This document shows, in pieces, positions 33,246 through 41,643 of a stretch of DNA of 43,641 nt. Source of the DNA: Ignavibacteriales bacterium. Its GTDB lineage: Bacteria > Bacteroidota > Ignavibacteria > UBA10030 > UBA8401. The stretch is from NCBI GenBank assembly GCA_016182545.1, contig JACPGG010000070.1, positions 3,182 through 46,822 on the forward strand, given 5' to 3'. The notes beneath the pieces were generated by a model, which made no database searches, was not told the DNA's origin, and was given only the letters and a program-made list of their open reading frames with translations. Every line of letters starts with the position of its first letter. Within the stretch, counting starts at the first letter, position 1. A program made the translations under genes and the position numbers.

Positions 33246-34057
33246 GCCGGACAGAAATAATGGAGATACGACACATGAGCGATGAAAACGAAGAGAACGG
33301 ATCTCACCCATTCCAACAGATGCTTCCTGCTGCAACGGACACAGAGCATGAATCTCTCGTTGCGCTTCCCAAAGCGATCGTGATGAATCCGGGACGAAGC
33401 AAAGTGCTGGACCAACATACCGTGGCATTTCAGTATTACAATTCGTTCAACTATTCACTCTTGAAGAAGAAGAACAAAGGAATTCGTCTCGCCATCGGCA
33501 TTACAAGTGCAAATCCCGGAGAGGGCAAATCATTGGTCGCGTCCAATTTGGCGGTCTCGCTGACATTGGGCTACAAGAAAAAAACCGTGCTTGTCGATTT
33601 GAATATCAACCGCCCGTCGCTTCATGAAATTTTCGGCACGTCAACCGGTCCGGGATTGATCGAAGCGTTGAACGACGGGGACATCCATCTCTGGGAAACA
33701 CCTGTAGATCATTTGCATCTGCTTTCCTGCGGCGGAAAGTCGCGCACAAACGGATCGAGCCGCAACGGGCATCACGGAAGCTCGTTCAAGCACCGGTATC
33801 TGGATCTGGATCAAATGACCTCATTCAGCGATGTGATCACTTCGCTTCAGCAAGAGTACGAATTTGTCATTGTGGATATGCCGTCCATGAACAACGAGGA
33901 TTTTCCGATCCTCTTCGCTAACCGGTTGGACGGATTGTTGATGGTGGTCGATTCGGTGACCACAAAACGGAACGACATGGAAAAAGTGTTCCGGCGTTTG
34001 AACGAACAACAAATTCTCGGATTCATTCTCAACAAAGTCAGCGATAAGCAGGAGTAG
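33242..34057 (+). CDS. Wzc/CapB-type ATPase (BY-kinase-like) of exopolysaccharide system
   Basis: A 271-residue cytoplasmic P-loop protein of the MinD/BY-kinase family. Walker A is SANPGEGKSL (with the PGEGK of capsule kinases). The Walker A' segment reads VLVDLNINRPSL, where the usual IDADLRRP has Asn replacing the second Asp. Walker B is VIVDMPSM. The protein ends in KVSDKQE, and the tyrosine-rich tail of Wzc is missing. It is therefore more likely an ATP-driven partner of the Wzz protein than a strong autophosphorylating tyrosine kinase. It overlaps the wzz gene by 4 bases and precedes a tiny membrane protein gene by 12 bases. Confidence 0.88.
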   Translation: MSRTEIMEIRHMSDENEENGSHPFQQMLPAATDTEHESLVALPKAIVMNPGRSKVLDQHTVAFQYYNSFNYSLLKKKNKGIRLAIGITSANPGEGKSLVASNLAVSLTLGYKKKTVLVDLNINRPSLHEIFGTSTGPGLIEALNDGDIHLWETPVDHLHLLSCGGKSRTNGSSRNGHHGSSFKHRYLDLDQMTSFSDVITSLQQEYEFVIVDMPSMNNEDFPILFANRLDGLLMVVDSVTTKRNDMEKVFRRLNEQQILGFILNKVSDKQE

Positions 34058-34069
34058 GAGCACAGACTC

Positions 34070-34237
34070 ATGGCAATACTGGGAGGAGTCATCCTGTGTT
34101 ATATGCTCTCAATTGTCATTGGGAGAAACACAAAACGGATGAAAGTATCGACGATAGCGTTGCTGGCATTCCTTGCAGCGGTACAGGTTGCGATCGTGTT
34201 GCACCAACTGTATACACTCGAATTTCCAATTGATTAA
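34070..34237 (+). CDS. 55-residue two-helix membrane protein of unknown function
   Basis: A short reading frame starts at ATG 34070 with GGAG about nine bases upstream. It encodes MAILGGVILCYMLSIVIG, a charged turn (RNTKRMK) and a second hydrophobic helix (TIALLAFLAAVQVAIVL), ending in HQLYTLEFPID. It fits snugly between the Wzc-like gene (12-base gap) and the polymerase gene (11-base gap), so I consider it a real gene. Its position suggests an accessory subunit of the chain-length or polymerase machinery. No homologue is recognised from memory. Confidence 0.7.
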   Translation: MAILGGVILCYMLSIVIGRNTKRMKVSTIALLAFLAAVQVAIVLHQLYTLEFPID

Positions 34238-34248
34238 CCGATAGAAGA

Positions 34249-35781
34249 ATGAATACTGAAACATACACATATCAGTACGAAGCGTCCGAACCGTGGCTGC
34301 TGAGTCAAGAAATGAACAGGGGGAATGCGATTGCATTTTTACTGATGCTGCTGGTTTCAGTGGCGGCATCGCTGATCCTGGTACTTACCTACGGAAATAT
34401 CTTTGCCGCCGGAGCGTTTGTCGGAATGACCGTGGTTGTGGCGCTGACGTTGTACCGGGTTCAGTGGGGATTCTATCTTTTTGTAGGTTTTGTACTATTG
34501 TTCGACCAATTCGATATTCCAGAGTTCTATCCGTTCACGTTGAAAGTTTCGTATTTCCGGAATATCAAAGAAATTCCTTATCTGCCGTCGCTTGACGCGG
34601 CTGTCTTCAATCCTCTTGAACTTCATCTCTTGTTCATTTTGCTTGTGTGGTTTATCGTTACCGGGTTCAAGAAACGCGTTCACTTCAACAGAATACCGTT
34701 GTGGGGTTCGGCTCTCGCATTCTTTCTCGGACTCTTCTTTTTTGTCGGGTATGGATTGCAACGGGGCGGAGAATTTCTTGTTGCACTGTGGGAAGTGCGC
34801 GCCCTCTTCTACTTTGCCGCGCTGTATTTCCTTGTTCCGCAGATCATTCAAACCAAGGACGATCTTCGCTCACTCATGTGGGTCTGTATCATCGCGATAG
34901 CGCTGAAAGCGTTCCAGGGAATAGCGCGTTTTGTCGTGCTTGGATTTACACTGGGAGGCATCCCAACGCTGACCAACCATGAAGATCCTCTGTTTATGCT
35001 CACTCTGATCGTGTTTCTCTTTGCGATGGTATTGTACAATGCACAGGAAAGTCAGCGTTTCACATTGCTCCTTTTACTCTTTCCATTGATGATGGGTTTT
35101 TTTGTCGCTCAACGACGCGCGGCGTACGCTGCAATGGCAATGTCATTCGTTACGTTGTTCGTCGCTCTTTCTGCTAAAGAGCGACTGCTACTGGCGAAAA
35201 CAGGAATGATATTCATTGTCATCGTCGGTGTTTATTCCGCGGCTCTGTGGGAAAGCGAAAGCAGATTCGCGTCGCCGGTACGATTGATAAAGACCGCCGT
35301 CAGTGACGATAAAGAAGCGCAGGGAGACCGGTACTATTCCAATTTGTACAGGGAATTCGAGAAGTATAACCTCGCTTCCACAGTAAAATTTTCGCCGGTT
35401 ATCGGGGTAGGATTTGGCAACAAATATTTTCAGCCGATACCGCTTGCCAATATTCCGTTCCCATTGCGCGATTACATTCCTCACAATGAAATATTGTGGT
35501 TGATCGTAAAGACGGGCGCAGTCGGATTCTTTTTGTTCTGGTTCTTTCTCAACTGCTTTGCGTGCAACGCGTCGTCCGTGCTAACACGATTGACCGATCC
35601 GTACGTGAAGTCCGTGTGCGTTGTTGCAATTGCCGCTGTTGTCGGACAGATCACAGTATCGTATTACGATCTCCAGTTGACCTATTACCGCAATATGGTC
35701 TATCTGGGAACATTAACGGGAGTGGTTCATTCACTCGAGCATATTGATTTGCAGGTGAGAGCGGCTGCCAAGAATTCTTAA
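34249..35781 (+). CDS. Wzy-like O-antigen/exopolysaccharide polymerase
   Basis: A 510-residue integral membrane protein with about 12 hydrophobic helices, for example AIAFLLMLLVSVAASLILVL and MVVYLG-type segments, and a large loop containing RYYSNLYREFEKYNL to YIPHNEILWLIVKTGAVG. The HNEILW motif in the Wzy_C-type loop is typical of O-antigen ligases/polymerases. It should join repeat units at the periplasmic face using undecaprenyl-linked substrates made by the other enzymes. The ATG at 34249 has AGAAGA upstream. It sits between the small membrane protein gene and a WecG/TagA glycosyltransferase gene. Confidence 0.88.
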   Translation: MNTETYTYQYEASEPWLLSQEMNRGNAIAFLLMLLVSVAASLILVLTYGNIFAAGAFVGMTVVVALTLYRVQWGFYLFVGFVLLFDQFDIPEFYPFTLKVSYFRNIKEIPYLPSLDAAVFNPLELHLLFILLVWFIVTGFKKRVHFNRIPLWGSALAFFLGLFFFVGYGLQRGGEFLVALWEVRALFYFAALYFLVPQIIQTKDDLRSLMWVCIIAIALKAFQGIARFVVLGFTLGGIPTLTNHEDPLFMLTLIVFLFAMVLYNAQESQRFTLLLLLFPLMMGFFVAQRRAAYAAMAMSFVTLFVALSAKERLLLAKTGMIFIVIVGVYSAALWESESRFASPVRLIKTAVSDDKEAQGDRYYSNLYREFEKYNLASTVKFSPVIGVGFGNKYFQPIPLANIPFPLRDYIPHNEILWLIVKTGAVGFFLFWFFLNCFACNASSVLTRLTDPYVKSVCVVAIAAVVGQITVSYYDLQLTYYRNMVYLGTLTGVVHSLEHIDLQVRAAAKNS

Positions 35782-35819
35782 TTGACAAAACGGGGGGATA
35801 AAGGAGCGGGAGAAATCGT

Positions 35820-36710
35820 ATGGCAACAGTGGTCGATCGGGAAAAGGTTTTGAGTGATGTATTCACTGAAAGTACACATTCGATAGAGAGAAGATCAAAG
35901 AAGCAAACACAACAGGTCCGTTTTCAATTACGCAGTTTTTATCTGATGGGAACAAGAGTAGACAATATCGACAGTGATCTCGCACTTCGCATCGTACGGC
36001 ACTACGCCGTCGACCATGGTGCAGACCGTGCACGAAAAATATTTTTCACGAATGTGCACAGCATCTGTTCTGCACAGCAGAATGAAATTCTCAAGCAGTG
36101 CATCAACCTGGGTGATCTTGTCCTTCCGGACGGAAGCGGGTTAAGGATCGGCGGAAAAATGACGGGGAATCCGATCATAGAAAATTTGAACGGAACAGAC
36201 TTTACTCCCAAAGTACTTCGCATGGCGGAGGATGAAGGTTTATCTCTCTTCTTTTTTGGAGCGGAAGAGCCGGTCGTTCAGCAATGCTGCAACCGGATCC
36301 GCAACGCCTATCCGAAACTTCGGATCGCCGGGTACCGCAACGGATATTTTCAAGAGAGTGAAGATAAAAATATTGTGGAACAGATCAATGCAGCCCGTCC
36401 GGATATACTGTTGGTCGCTCTTGGTACGCCAAAGCAGGAGATATGGCTTACGCGGTATTCACACGACCTGAATGTGAATGTTGCAATGGCGGTGGGAGGA
36501 TTGTTCGACTTTCTTTCAATGACAAAGAAAAGGGCGCCATTGTGGATGCGCCGTCTCGGAATCGAATGGCTGTTCCGTTTTCTTCACGAACCGAAGGCGA
36601 AATGGAAAAGAATTATCATTGAAATACCGATGTACTTTTCAATGCTCTTTGCCAAAAAATATGTGCCCGCATCATTTCAGCGGACACTGCGGAAGGCTAT
36701 CTTCTCATGA
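35820..36710 (+). CDS. WecG/TagA/CpsF family glycosyltransferase (GT26)
   Basis: A 296-residue enzyme, soluble and probably membrane-peripheral, starting at ATG 35820 after GGAGCGGGAG. The family signatures are clear: FFTNVHSICSAQQN, LVLPDGSGLRIGG, LFFFGAEEP, PDILLVALGTPKQEIW and AVGGLFDFLS. Such enzymes add the second sugar (for example N-acetylmannosaminuronic acid or N-acetylmannosamine) to the lipid-linked primer made by WecA/TagO. This fits with the WecA-like gene on the opposite arm. About 40 residues at the N-terminus are an extra, charged extension. It overlaps the flippase gene by 4 bases. Confidence 0.93.
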   Translation: MATVVDREKVLSDVFTESTHSIERRSKKQTQQVRFQLRSFYLMGTRVDNIDSDLALRIVRHYAVDHGADRARKIFFTNVHSICSAQQNEILKQCINLGDLVLPDGSGLRIGGKMTGNPIIENLNGTDFTPKVLRMAEDEGLSLFFFGAEEPVVQQCCNRIRNAYPKLRIAGYRNGYFQESEDKNIVEQINAARPDILLVALGTPKQEIWLTRYSHDLNVNVAMAVGGLFDFLSMTKKRAPLWMRRLGIEWLFRFLHEPKAKWKRIIIEIPMYFSMLFAKKYVPASFQRTLRKAIFS

Positions 36711-38206
36711 ATGGAAGCATCGCACATTCAGTAGCAAAAAACACCACTGTGATGATCGTGTCGCAATCGATCACCTGGGCGTCGAGTTTTGTCCTTATGC
36801 TGTTCCTGCCGCGCTACCTCGGCAGCGAAGAGTACGGGAAATTATTCCTTGCGATCTCCATTACAACCATATTCCAAATGGTCGTCGAATTCGGCGGAGG
36901 ATATTACATCGCAAAGGAAGTGTCACGTGAGAGGGAGAAGATCTCCGTCATGCTCTCCAACTCAATCGCGTTTCGCTTTGTTGTGTGGCTGGGAGGATTC
37001 GTTGCGTTAATGTGGATCGCGGTTGCTGTGGGCTATTCCCCAACTGTCATCTCCGTGATCTATGTTCTTGGATTCTCGAAGTTGTGGGAAGGTGTCGGGA
37101 AAGTATATCATAGCACGTGTCAGGGATTGGAGATGATGCACTATCCCGCAATCAGTGCCATCGTTGAGCGCGTTGTCGTGACTTCATTAAGCGTCACTGC
37201 GCTGCTGCTCGGCGCTGACGTGGTGACGATATCGGTGATCATGGCGTTGAGCACATTGTTGAATTTTTTCATCCTTTCGAAATTAATGAAGAGCCATGTG
37301 CAGTACCTGTGGACACCACGTTTGACGGAAATGGCAAGGATCGCCAAAGCATCGATACCGTACTTTATGTGGATGATGTTCTCGGTTGTGTATTATCGCA
37401 TTGATGCCGTGATGCTCTCACTAATGACGCCGGAGAATGTTGTGGGATGGTACGGCGCAGCCTACAGATTTTTTGACGTGTTGATGTTTCTTCCCAGTAT
37501 TTATTCGATGGCTCTCTTTCCGTTGTTATCCAAGTTGTGGATGACAAAACAGGATGCGGTCGCCGTGACGACGCAGAAGAGTCTTCAGTTCATCGTATTA
37601 GCGGGGATTCCCATCAGTGTCTGCGTCTTTACATTCTCCCATGAGATCATCGAGTTATTCTTTGGAACAGCGGAATATGCCCCTTCTATTTTACTGTTGA
37701 GAATATTTTCCGTCGGTTTGCTTCTCATCTACGTCGATTTTGTCCTCGGTACCGCACTCTTTGCATCCGACCGCCAGCGGCAATGGACACTGACAGCATT
37801 TTTTGCAATGCTGCTGAACCCGGCACTGAATTATTTCTTCATTCCCTTCACGCAACTTCATGAAGGGAACGGCGGTATCGGTGCTGCACTGGCAACGTTG
37901 TTGACAGAATATTTTGTGATGATAATGGCATTGAGGTCCCTGCCGCGATCTGTCTTTCAGGATGCCAATCCGAATTTTCTCTATAAAGGCTCTGTTGCCG
38001 CAGCACTTATGGGATTGACCTTGTGGTTGTTCCATGAAAGTAATGTCCATTGGATGCTGACGGCAGTTGTCGCCATTGCGGTGTACTGTGCCGGATTAGT
38101 AAACCTGAAAGCGATCGAGCCGGCTGAAATGAATTTCCTGCGCTCATTTTTTTCATTAAAAAACCTGAAGAACCTTTTTGTCTTATCCAAGGAGTCCCGT
38201 ACATGA
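36707..38206 (+). CDS. Wzx-like flippase (oligosaccharide translocase)
   Basis: A 499-residue polytopic protein of the polysaccharide-transport MOP superfamily. It has an N-terminal SITWASSFVLMLFLPRYLGSEEYG, roughly twelve or more membrane helices and the typical pairs of PlxxR/GxxEY loops. Wzx proteins flip lipid-linked repeat units across the inner membrane to the polymerase. The ATG overlaps the previous stop by 4 bases and its own stop overlaps the next gene by 4 bases, so translation is coupled along this stretch. Confidence 0.92.
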   Translation: MNGSIAHSVAKNTTVMIVSQSITWASSFVLMLFLPRYLGSEEYGKLFLAISITTIFQMVVEFGGGYYIAKEVSREREKISVMLSNSIAFRFVVWLGGFVALMWIAVAVGYSPTVISVIYVLGFSKLWEGVGKVYHSTCQGLEMMHYPAISAIVERVVVTSLSVTALLLGADVVTISVIMALSTLLNFFILSKLMKSHVQYLWTPRLTEMARIAKASIPYFMWMMFSVVYYRIDAVMLSLMTPENVVGWYGAAYRFFDVLMFLPSIYSMALFPLLSKLWMTKQDAVAVTTQKSLQFIVLAGIPISVCVFTFSHEIIELFFGTAEYAPSILLLRIFSVGLLLIYVDFVLGTALFASDRQRQWTLTAFFAMLLNPALNYFFIPFTQLHEGNGGIGAALATLLTEYFVMIMALRSLPRSVFQDANPNFLYKGSVAAALMGLTLWLFHESNVHWMLTAVVAIAVYCAGLVNLKAIEPAEMNFLRSFFSLKNLKNLFVLSKESRT

Positions 38207-39465
38207 AGATTCTTTTTGTCGCCCCGTATGCACCCGTACCGCCGACATTCGGCGGCGCACTGCGCATCTATCATCTGCTCAAACAATCTGCGCTTCGGCA
38301 CGAGGTATCGTTGATTGCGTACGGAGGGAACGCGGAGTATCAATTGCTAAGGGAACACTTTGGTCAATCACTGCGCCATATCTATTTACTGCCGTATCCG
38401 TGGACGGACAGATTCCGGCGGCTGGGGCAGTTGTATGCGCTGTGTTCCGGTCACAGTTTCTTCCATCATTTGATCTATTCGCAGCAGATGCAATCTCTGA
38501 TCGATGCAGTGATCGATAAAGAGCAATTCGATCTGATCCAAACAGAATTTGCTGTTGTCGGCGCTTTCGACTTTAAGACAGATGCAGTTAAAATCCTCGA
38601 TGCGCATAATGTAGAATACGATAATTTTCTCAGGATGTCGCAGCGGGTCGGCTCATTGTTGCGAAAGATCCACTACCGGCGTGAGTATAAAAAATTTTTC
38701 CGTGAGGAGATCGCCGCGTGCAGGAAGTACGACGCTCTGTTCATTACGTCGCAGCGGGATAAATATATTCTTCACAAGGATGTTCCCTCTGTGCCAAAGT
38801 TTGTGATACCCAACGGAGTTGACACGGACTATTTTGCGTCGTCATCGTCCGTCCGCGAAGAAAATTCTCTTGTTTTTACCGGAATGATGGGATACGTGCC
38901 GAATTACGACGGTATGGAATATTTTCTGGACCAGATATTCCCTCATGTCATCAGCCAACTACCTGATGCAAAAGTATATATCGTGGGCGGTAAACCTCCG
39001 AAGCATCTGCTGCAACGAAGATCGGACAACATTATTGTGACCGGATATGTTAACGATGTGCGTCCTTTTATCGACAAGGCAAAAGTATATGTCGTTCCGC
39101 TCCGCATGGGAGGCGGGACACGGCTAAAAATACTTGAGGCGATGTCTATGAAGATCCCGATCGTTACAACGTCGATCGGGTGTGAAGGTATCGAAGTGAA
39201 AGATAACGAAACGGCGTTTGTCCGGGATGAACCGGTCGATTTTGCACATGCCGTCGTGAATTTGCTGAGAGATGAGCAGACCGCTGCGAGGTTGATAAAA
39301 AACAGCTACGACAAAGTCCGAGCGACGTACGATTGGTCGATCATTGGTGAGCAGGCGGATTATTATTACACCAGACTTGTGAACAATAGACTCACGGTCG
39401 ATGCTGAGCATGAAGAAACAGTGCTTGTTCCAAGTTCAGCCGTTGAATTTCAACACGCAGGATAA
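38203..39465 (+). CDS. GT4-family glycosyltransferase
   Basis: A 420-residue GT-B enzyme. The N-terminus MKILFVAPYAPVPPTFGGA is typical of GT4 donors with a glycine-rich start. The C-terminal domain has VVPLRMGGGTRLKILEAMS followed by IPIVTTSIGCEGI, which is the nucleotide-sugar binding E-x7-E region of GT4 enzymes. It would add a sugar to the lipid-linked repeat unit in the cytoplasm. The donor and acceptor are unknown. It overlaps the flippase gene by 4 bases (ATGA) and the next gene starts 12 bases later. Confidence 0.92.
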   Translation: MKILFVAPYAPVPPTFGGALRIYHLLKQSALRHEVSLIAYGGNAEYQLLREHFGQSLRHIYLLPYPWTDRFRRLGQLYALCSGHSFFHHLIYSQQMQSLIDAVIDKEQFDLIQTEFAVVGAFDFKTDAVKILDAHNVEYDNFLRMSQRVGSLLRKIHYRREYKKFFREEIAACRKYDALFITSQRDKYILHKDVPSVPKFVIPNGVDTDYFASSSSVREENSLVFTGMMGYVPNYDGMEYFLDQIFPHVISQLPDAKVYIVGGKPPKHLLQRRSDNIIVTGYVNDVRPFIDKAKVYVVPLRMGGGTRLKILEAMSMKIPIVTTSIGCEGIEVKDNETAFVRDEPVDFAHAVVNLLRDEQTAARLIKNSYDKVRATYDWSIIGEQADYYYTRLVNNRLTVDAEHEETVLVPSSAVEFQHAG

Positions 39466-39477
39466 CAGGGACGCAGA

Positions 39478-40395
39478 ATGAGACTCCAGACAACATACAA
39501 AGATACCTCGCATACCAATGGAAGTACGCGCATGGTGCATCATCCGCATCTCATTGATATTAAGATACTAATGTTTCATCGCGTCGTAACGAACAAGGAT
39601 CTTGCACGCAAACATCCGTTCTGCCTCCATATGTCGGAATTCCGCCGCCACATAGAATGGCTCGATCGTCACGGTTTTGTTCCGATCACGTTGGAAGATT
39701 ACCGCCTGTATAATGATGGACAGCTGGAACTTCCGCGCAAGCCGATCATTCTGACATTCGATGACGGATACCTCGATACGTATGAGGTCGCGTTCCCGGT
39801 CTTGAATGAATTCGGCATGAAGGGTGTAGTGTTCGTGCTCGGCGATCGATCGGTGAAAGAAAACAGATGGGATTGGAACTACAATGGCTCTGCGGCGCCG
39901 TTGATGGAAAACCATCATATCCTTGAAATGTCGGAAGCCGGGATTGAGATCGGCGCACATTCGATGACACATCCAAAATTAACCACGCTGGATGAACGGG
40001 CAGCATGGAATGAGATATCAAGGTCGAGGATCCTGCTTGAAATAGTATTGAACAGACCTGTCTTGAGTTTTTCGTATCCGTACGGATTTGTAAATGAATC
40101 GGTGAAAGCGATGGTCTCCGATGCCGGATTTACACATGCATGCAGTGTGTGGTCCGGTCCGCTGATGTTCGGGAAGGACAATTTTGAGCTGCGTCGTATT
40201 CCGATCCTTAATTCCAGCACCACTGTCAGTTTGGCGATGAAACTCTCCGCTCCATTTCAATACTACAGTTGGCTCCGTTCAAAATTCAAGAACATGATAG
40301 TGACCGGCAGCGGCAGCCATAGCGGAACGCCGTTGCCCAAAACCTTTGATCCCGTAGCAGCGGCAAATATCCAAAATATCCGTGAGGCAGTATGA
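39478..40395 (+). CDS. Polysaccharide deacetylase (NodB homology domain)
   Basis: A 305-residue enzyme. The catalytic ILTFDDGYLDT motif (residues 91-101, with Asp95/Asp96) and the metal ligands His161 and His165 (HSMTHPKL) are visible; the later FSYPYG is the third motif. There is no signal peptide, so it may act in the cytoplasm on a lipid-linked intermediate, as known for deacetylases in exosortase-type EPS loci. It would remove N-acetyl groups from an amino sugar. The start at ATG 39478 has GGGA six bases upstream; an ATG after about 18 codons is an alternative. Confidence 0.92.
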   Translation: MRLQTTYKDTSHTNGSTRMVHHPHLIDIKILMFHRVVTNKDLARKHPFCLHMSEFRRHIEWLDRHGFVPITLEDYRLYNDGQLELPRKPIILTFDDGYLDTYEVAFPVLNEFGMKGVVFVLGDRSVKENRWDWNYNGSAAPLMENHHILEMSEAGIEIGAHSMTHPKLTTLDERAAWNEISRSRILLEIVLNRPVLSFSYPYGFVNESVKAMVSDAGFTHACSVWSGPLMFGKDNFELRRIPILNSSTTVSLAMKLSAPFQYYSWLRSKFKNMIVTGSGSHSGTPLPKTFDPVAAANIQNIREAV

Positions 40396-41564
40396 ACCAT
40401 ACAAAAATTGAAACCCGTCCAGAAATCGATCGCCCGGTTCACAAAGCGAAGCTGAATCGCGATGCAGCAGCGCGTGATGAAAAGACAAGGCAAACGCCGT
40501 TGGTGAGCCGGGTTATTTCCAATGAGAATGGATTCTTATCGTTGCGCGCAGAATGGAATTCATTGGTTGATCATTCCCCGGTCCACATCTACCAGACATT
40601 CGATTGGCAGTGGTTTTGGTGGAAACATTACGGCGCGAACAATACCCTGCACATCGTCACATTTCGCTCGGATGATCGACTGGTAGGGATCATCCCGATG
40701 TTTGTCCAGCCGTACACGGTCTTCGGGAAGACGTTATACAAACGACTGCGCATGATCGGATGCGGGGTCGATTCCAAAAACAATGTCGGTCTGCCATCCG
40801 AATACGGTCCGAGCGATTATCTAGATGTGATCGTTCTTCCGGAATACGCTTCGGAGATTGCGGAACTGTTCGCATCGTATGTGATGTTGAGCGGCGACGC
40901 ATTTGATGAAGTGCAGTTCTCAAACGTACCGCAGCGCGGATTCCTTCAGGAATATTTCGTCTCGCCATTCGAAGCAAAAGGATTTGAATTGACACTGCAC
41001 AGCAATGACAATTGCCCGTACCTTTCAATGCCTCCATCTGCTGCCGATTTTTTAGACCGCCTTCGTCCCAGTACCCGTTACAGGGTGCGACAGTCCAAAA
41101 AAGAGTTCATCCAGAATCCCCCATTCGGACTCGAGTCAGTCGTCTATCGTTCAACGCTCGACCAAGCATTCACAGATCTCATGCACCTTCATCAGATACG
41201 ATGGAACAGGCTCGGATATGCCGGGCTCTTCTCCGATCCGCGATTCACCGCTTTTCAAAAAGATGTACTCCATTCATTCTATGAACAAGGATTGCTCTGG
41301 TTCAAAGCGGTCCGTATGGGAGGGATCCGTACGGCAGCGAGGCTTGGTTTCTTTTTCAAGGGAAGGATGTACGATTACCTTTCAGGATTTGACGAGACGT
41401 TGCCGGGAGCAAAGAAAAGGCCGAGTCTGGCGCTGTTGATCTCAATGATCGAGGATGCTATTGAGAAGGACGCCGGGACGGTCGACTTCCTGCGTGGAAA
41501 TGAAGCATACAAATTTGAGATGACCCGCGAATCGACGCGCAACACAGAGATATTTCATATATGA
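40392..41564 (+). CDS. FemAB/CelD-like GNAT-fold acyltransferase
   Basis: A 390-residue protein of the Acetyltransf_6 group. The N-terminus (LSLRAEWNSLVDHSPVHIYQTFDWQWFWW) is a strong signature of CelD/BcsL-FemAB enzymes, and the C-terminal GNAT part includes LRPSTRYRVRQSKKE, RMYDYLSGFDE and VDFLRGNEAYKF. It probably transfers an acyl or aminoacyl group to the polysaccharide or its precursor. Partner enzymes are the overlapping deacetylase (4-base ATGA overlap) and the ComA-like enzyme. Such deacetylase plus FemAB pairs occur in exosortase-associated EPS loci. The substrate is unknown. Confidence 0.88.
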   Translation: MNHTKIETRPEIDRPVHKAKLNRDAAARDEKTRQTPLVSRVISNENGFLSLRAEWNSLVDHSPVHIYQTFDWQWFWWKHYGANNTLHIVTFRSDDRLVGIIPMFVQPYTVFGKTLYKRLRMIGCGVDSKNNVGLPSEYGPSDYLDVIVLPEYASEIAELFASYVMLSGDAFDEVQFSNVPQRGFLQEYFVSPFEAKGFELTLHSNDNCPYLSMPPSAADFLDRLRPSTRYRVRQSKKEFIQNPPFGLESVVYRSTLDQAFTDLMHLHQIRWNRLGYAGLFSDPRFTAFQKDVLHSFYEQGLLWFKAVRMGGIRTAARLGFFFKGRMYDYLSGFDETLPGAKKRPSLALLISMIEDAIEKDAGTVDFLRGNEAYKFEMTRESTRNTEIFHI

Positions 41565-41620
41565 AATTTGTCTTCTCCAGAGTGAAAGCAAAATTGTTCC
41601 CTCAAACTGCAACTGCATAA
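41561..41620 (+). CDS. Possible 19-residue peptide at operon junction
   Basis: An ATG overlaps the acyltransferase stop (ATGA, 41561-41564), the same coupling used four other times in this operon, and opens a frame MKFVFSRVKAKLFPQTATA ending in TAA. It is too short to judge. It may be a coupled small peptide, the remnant of a degraded gene, or chance. The 76 bases between the acyltransferase and the next gene hold nothing else. Confidence 0.3.
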   Translation: MKFVFSRVKAKLFPQTATA

Positions 41621-41643
41621 GCGACAATGAAAAAGGTGATGTG

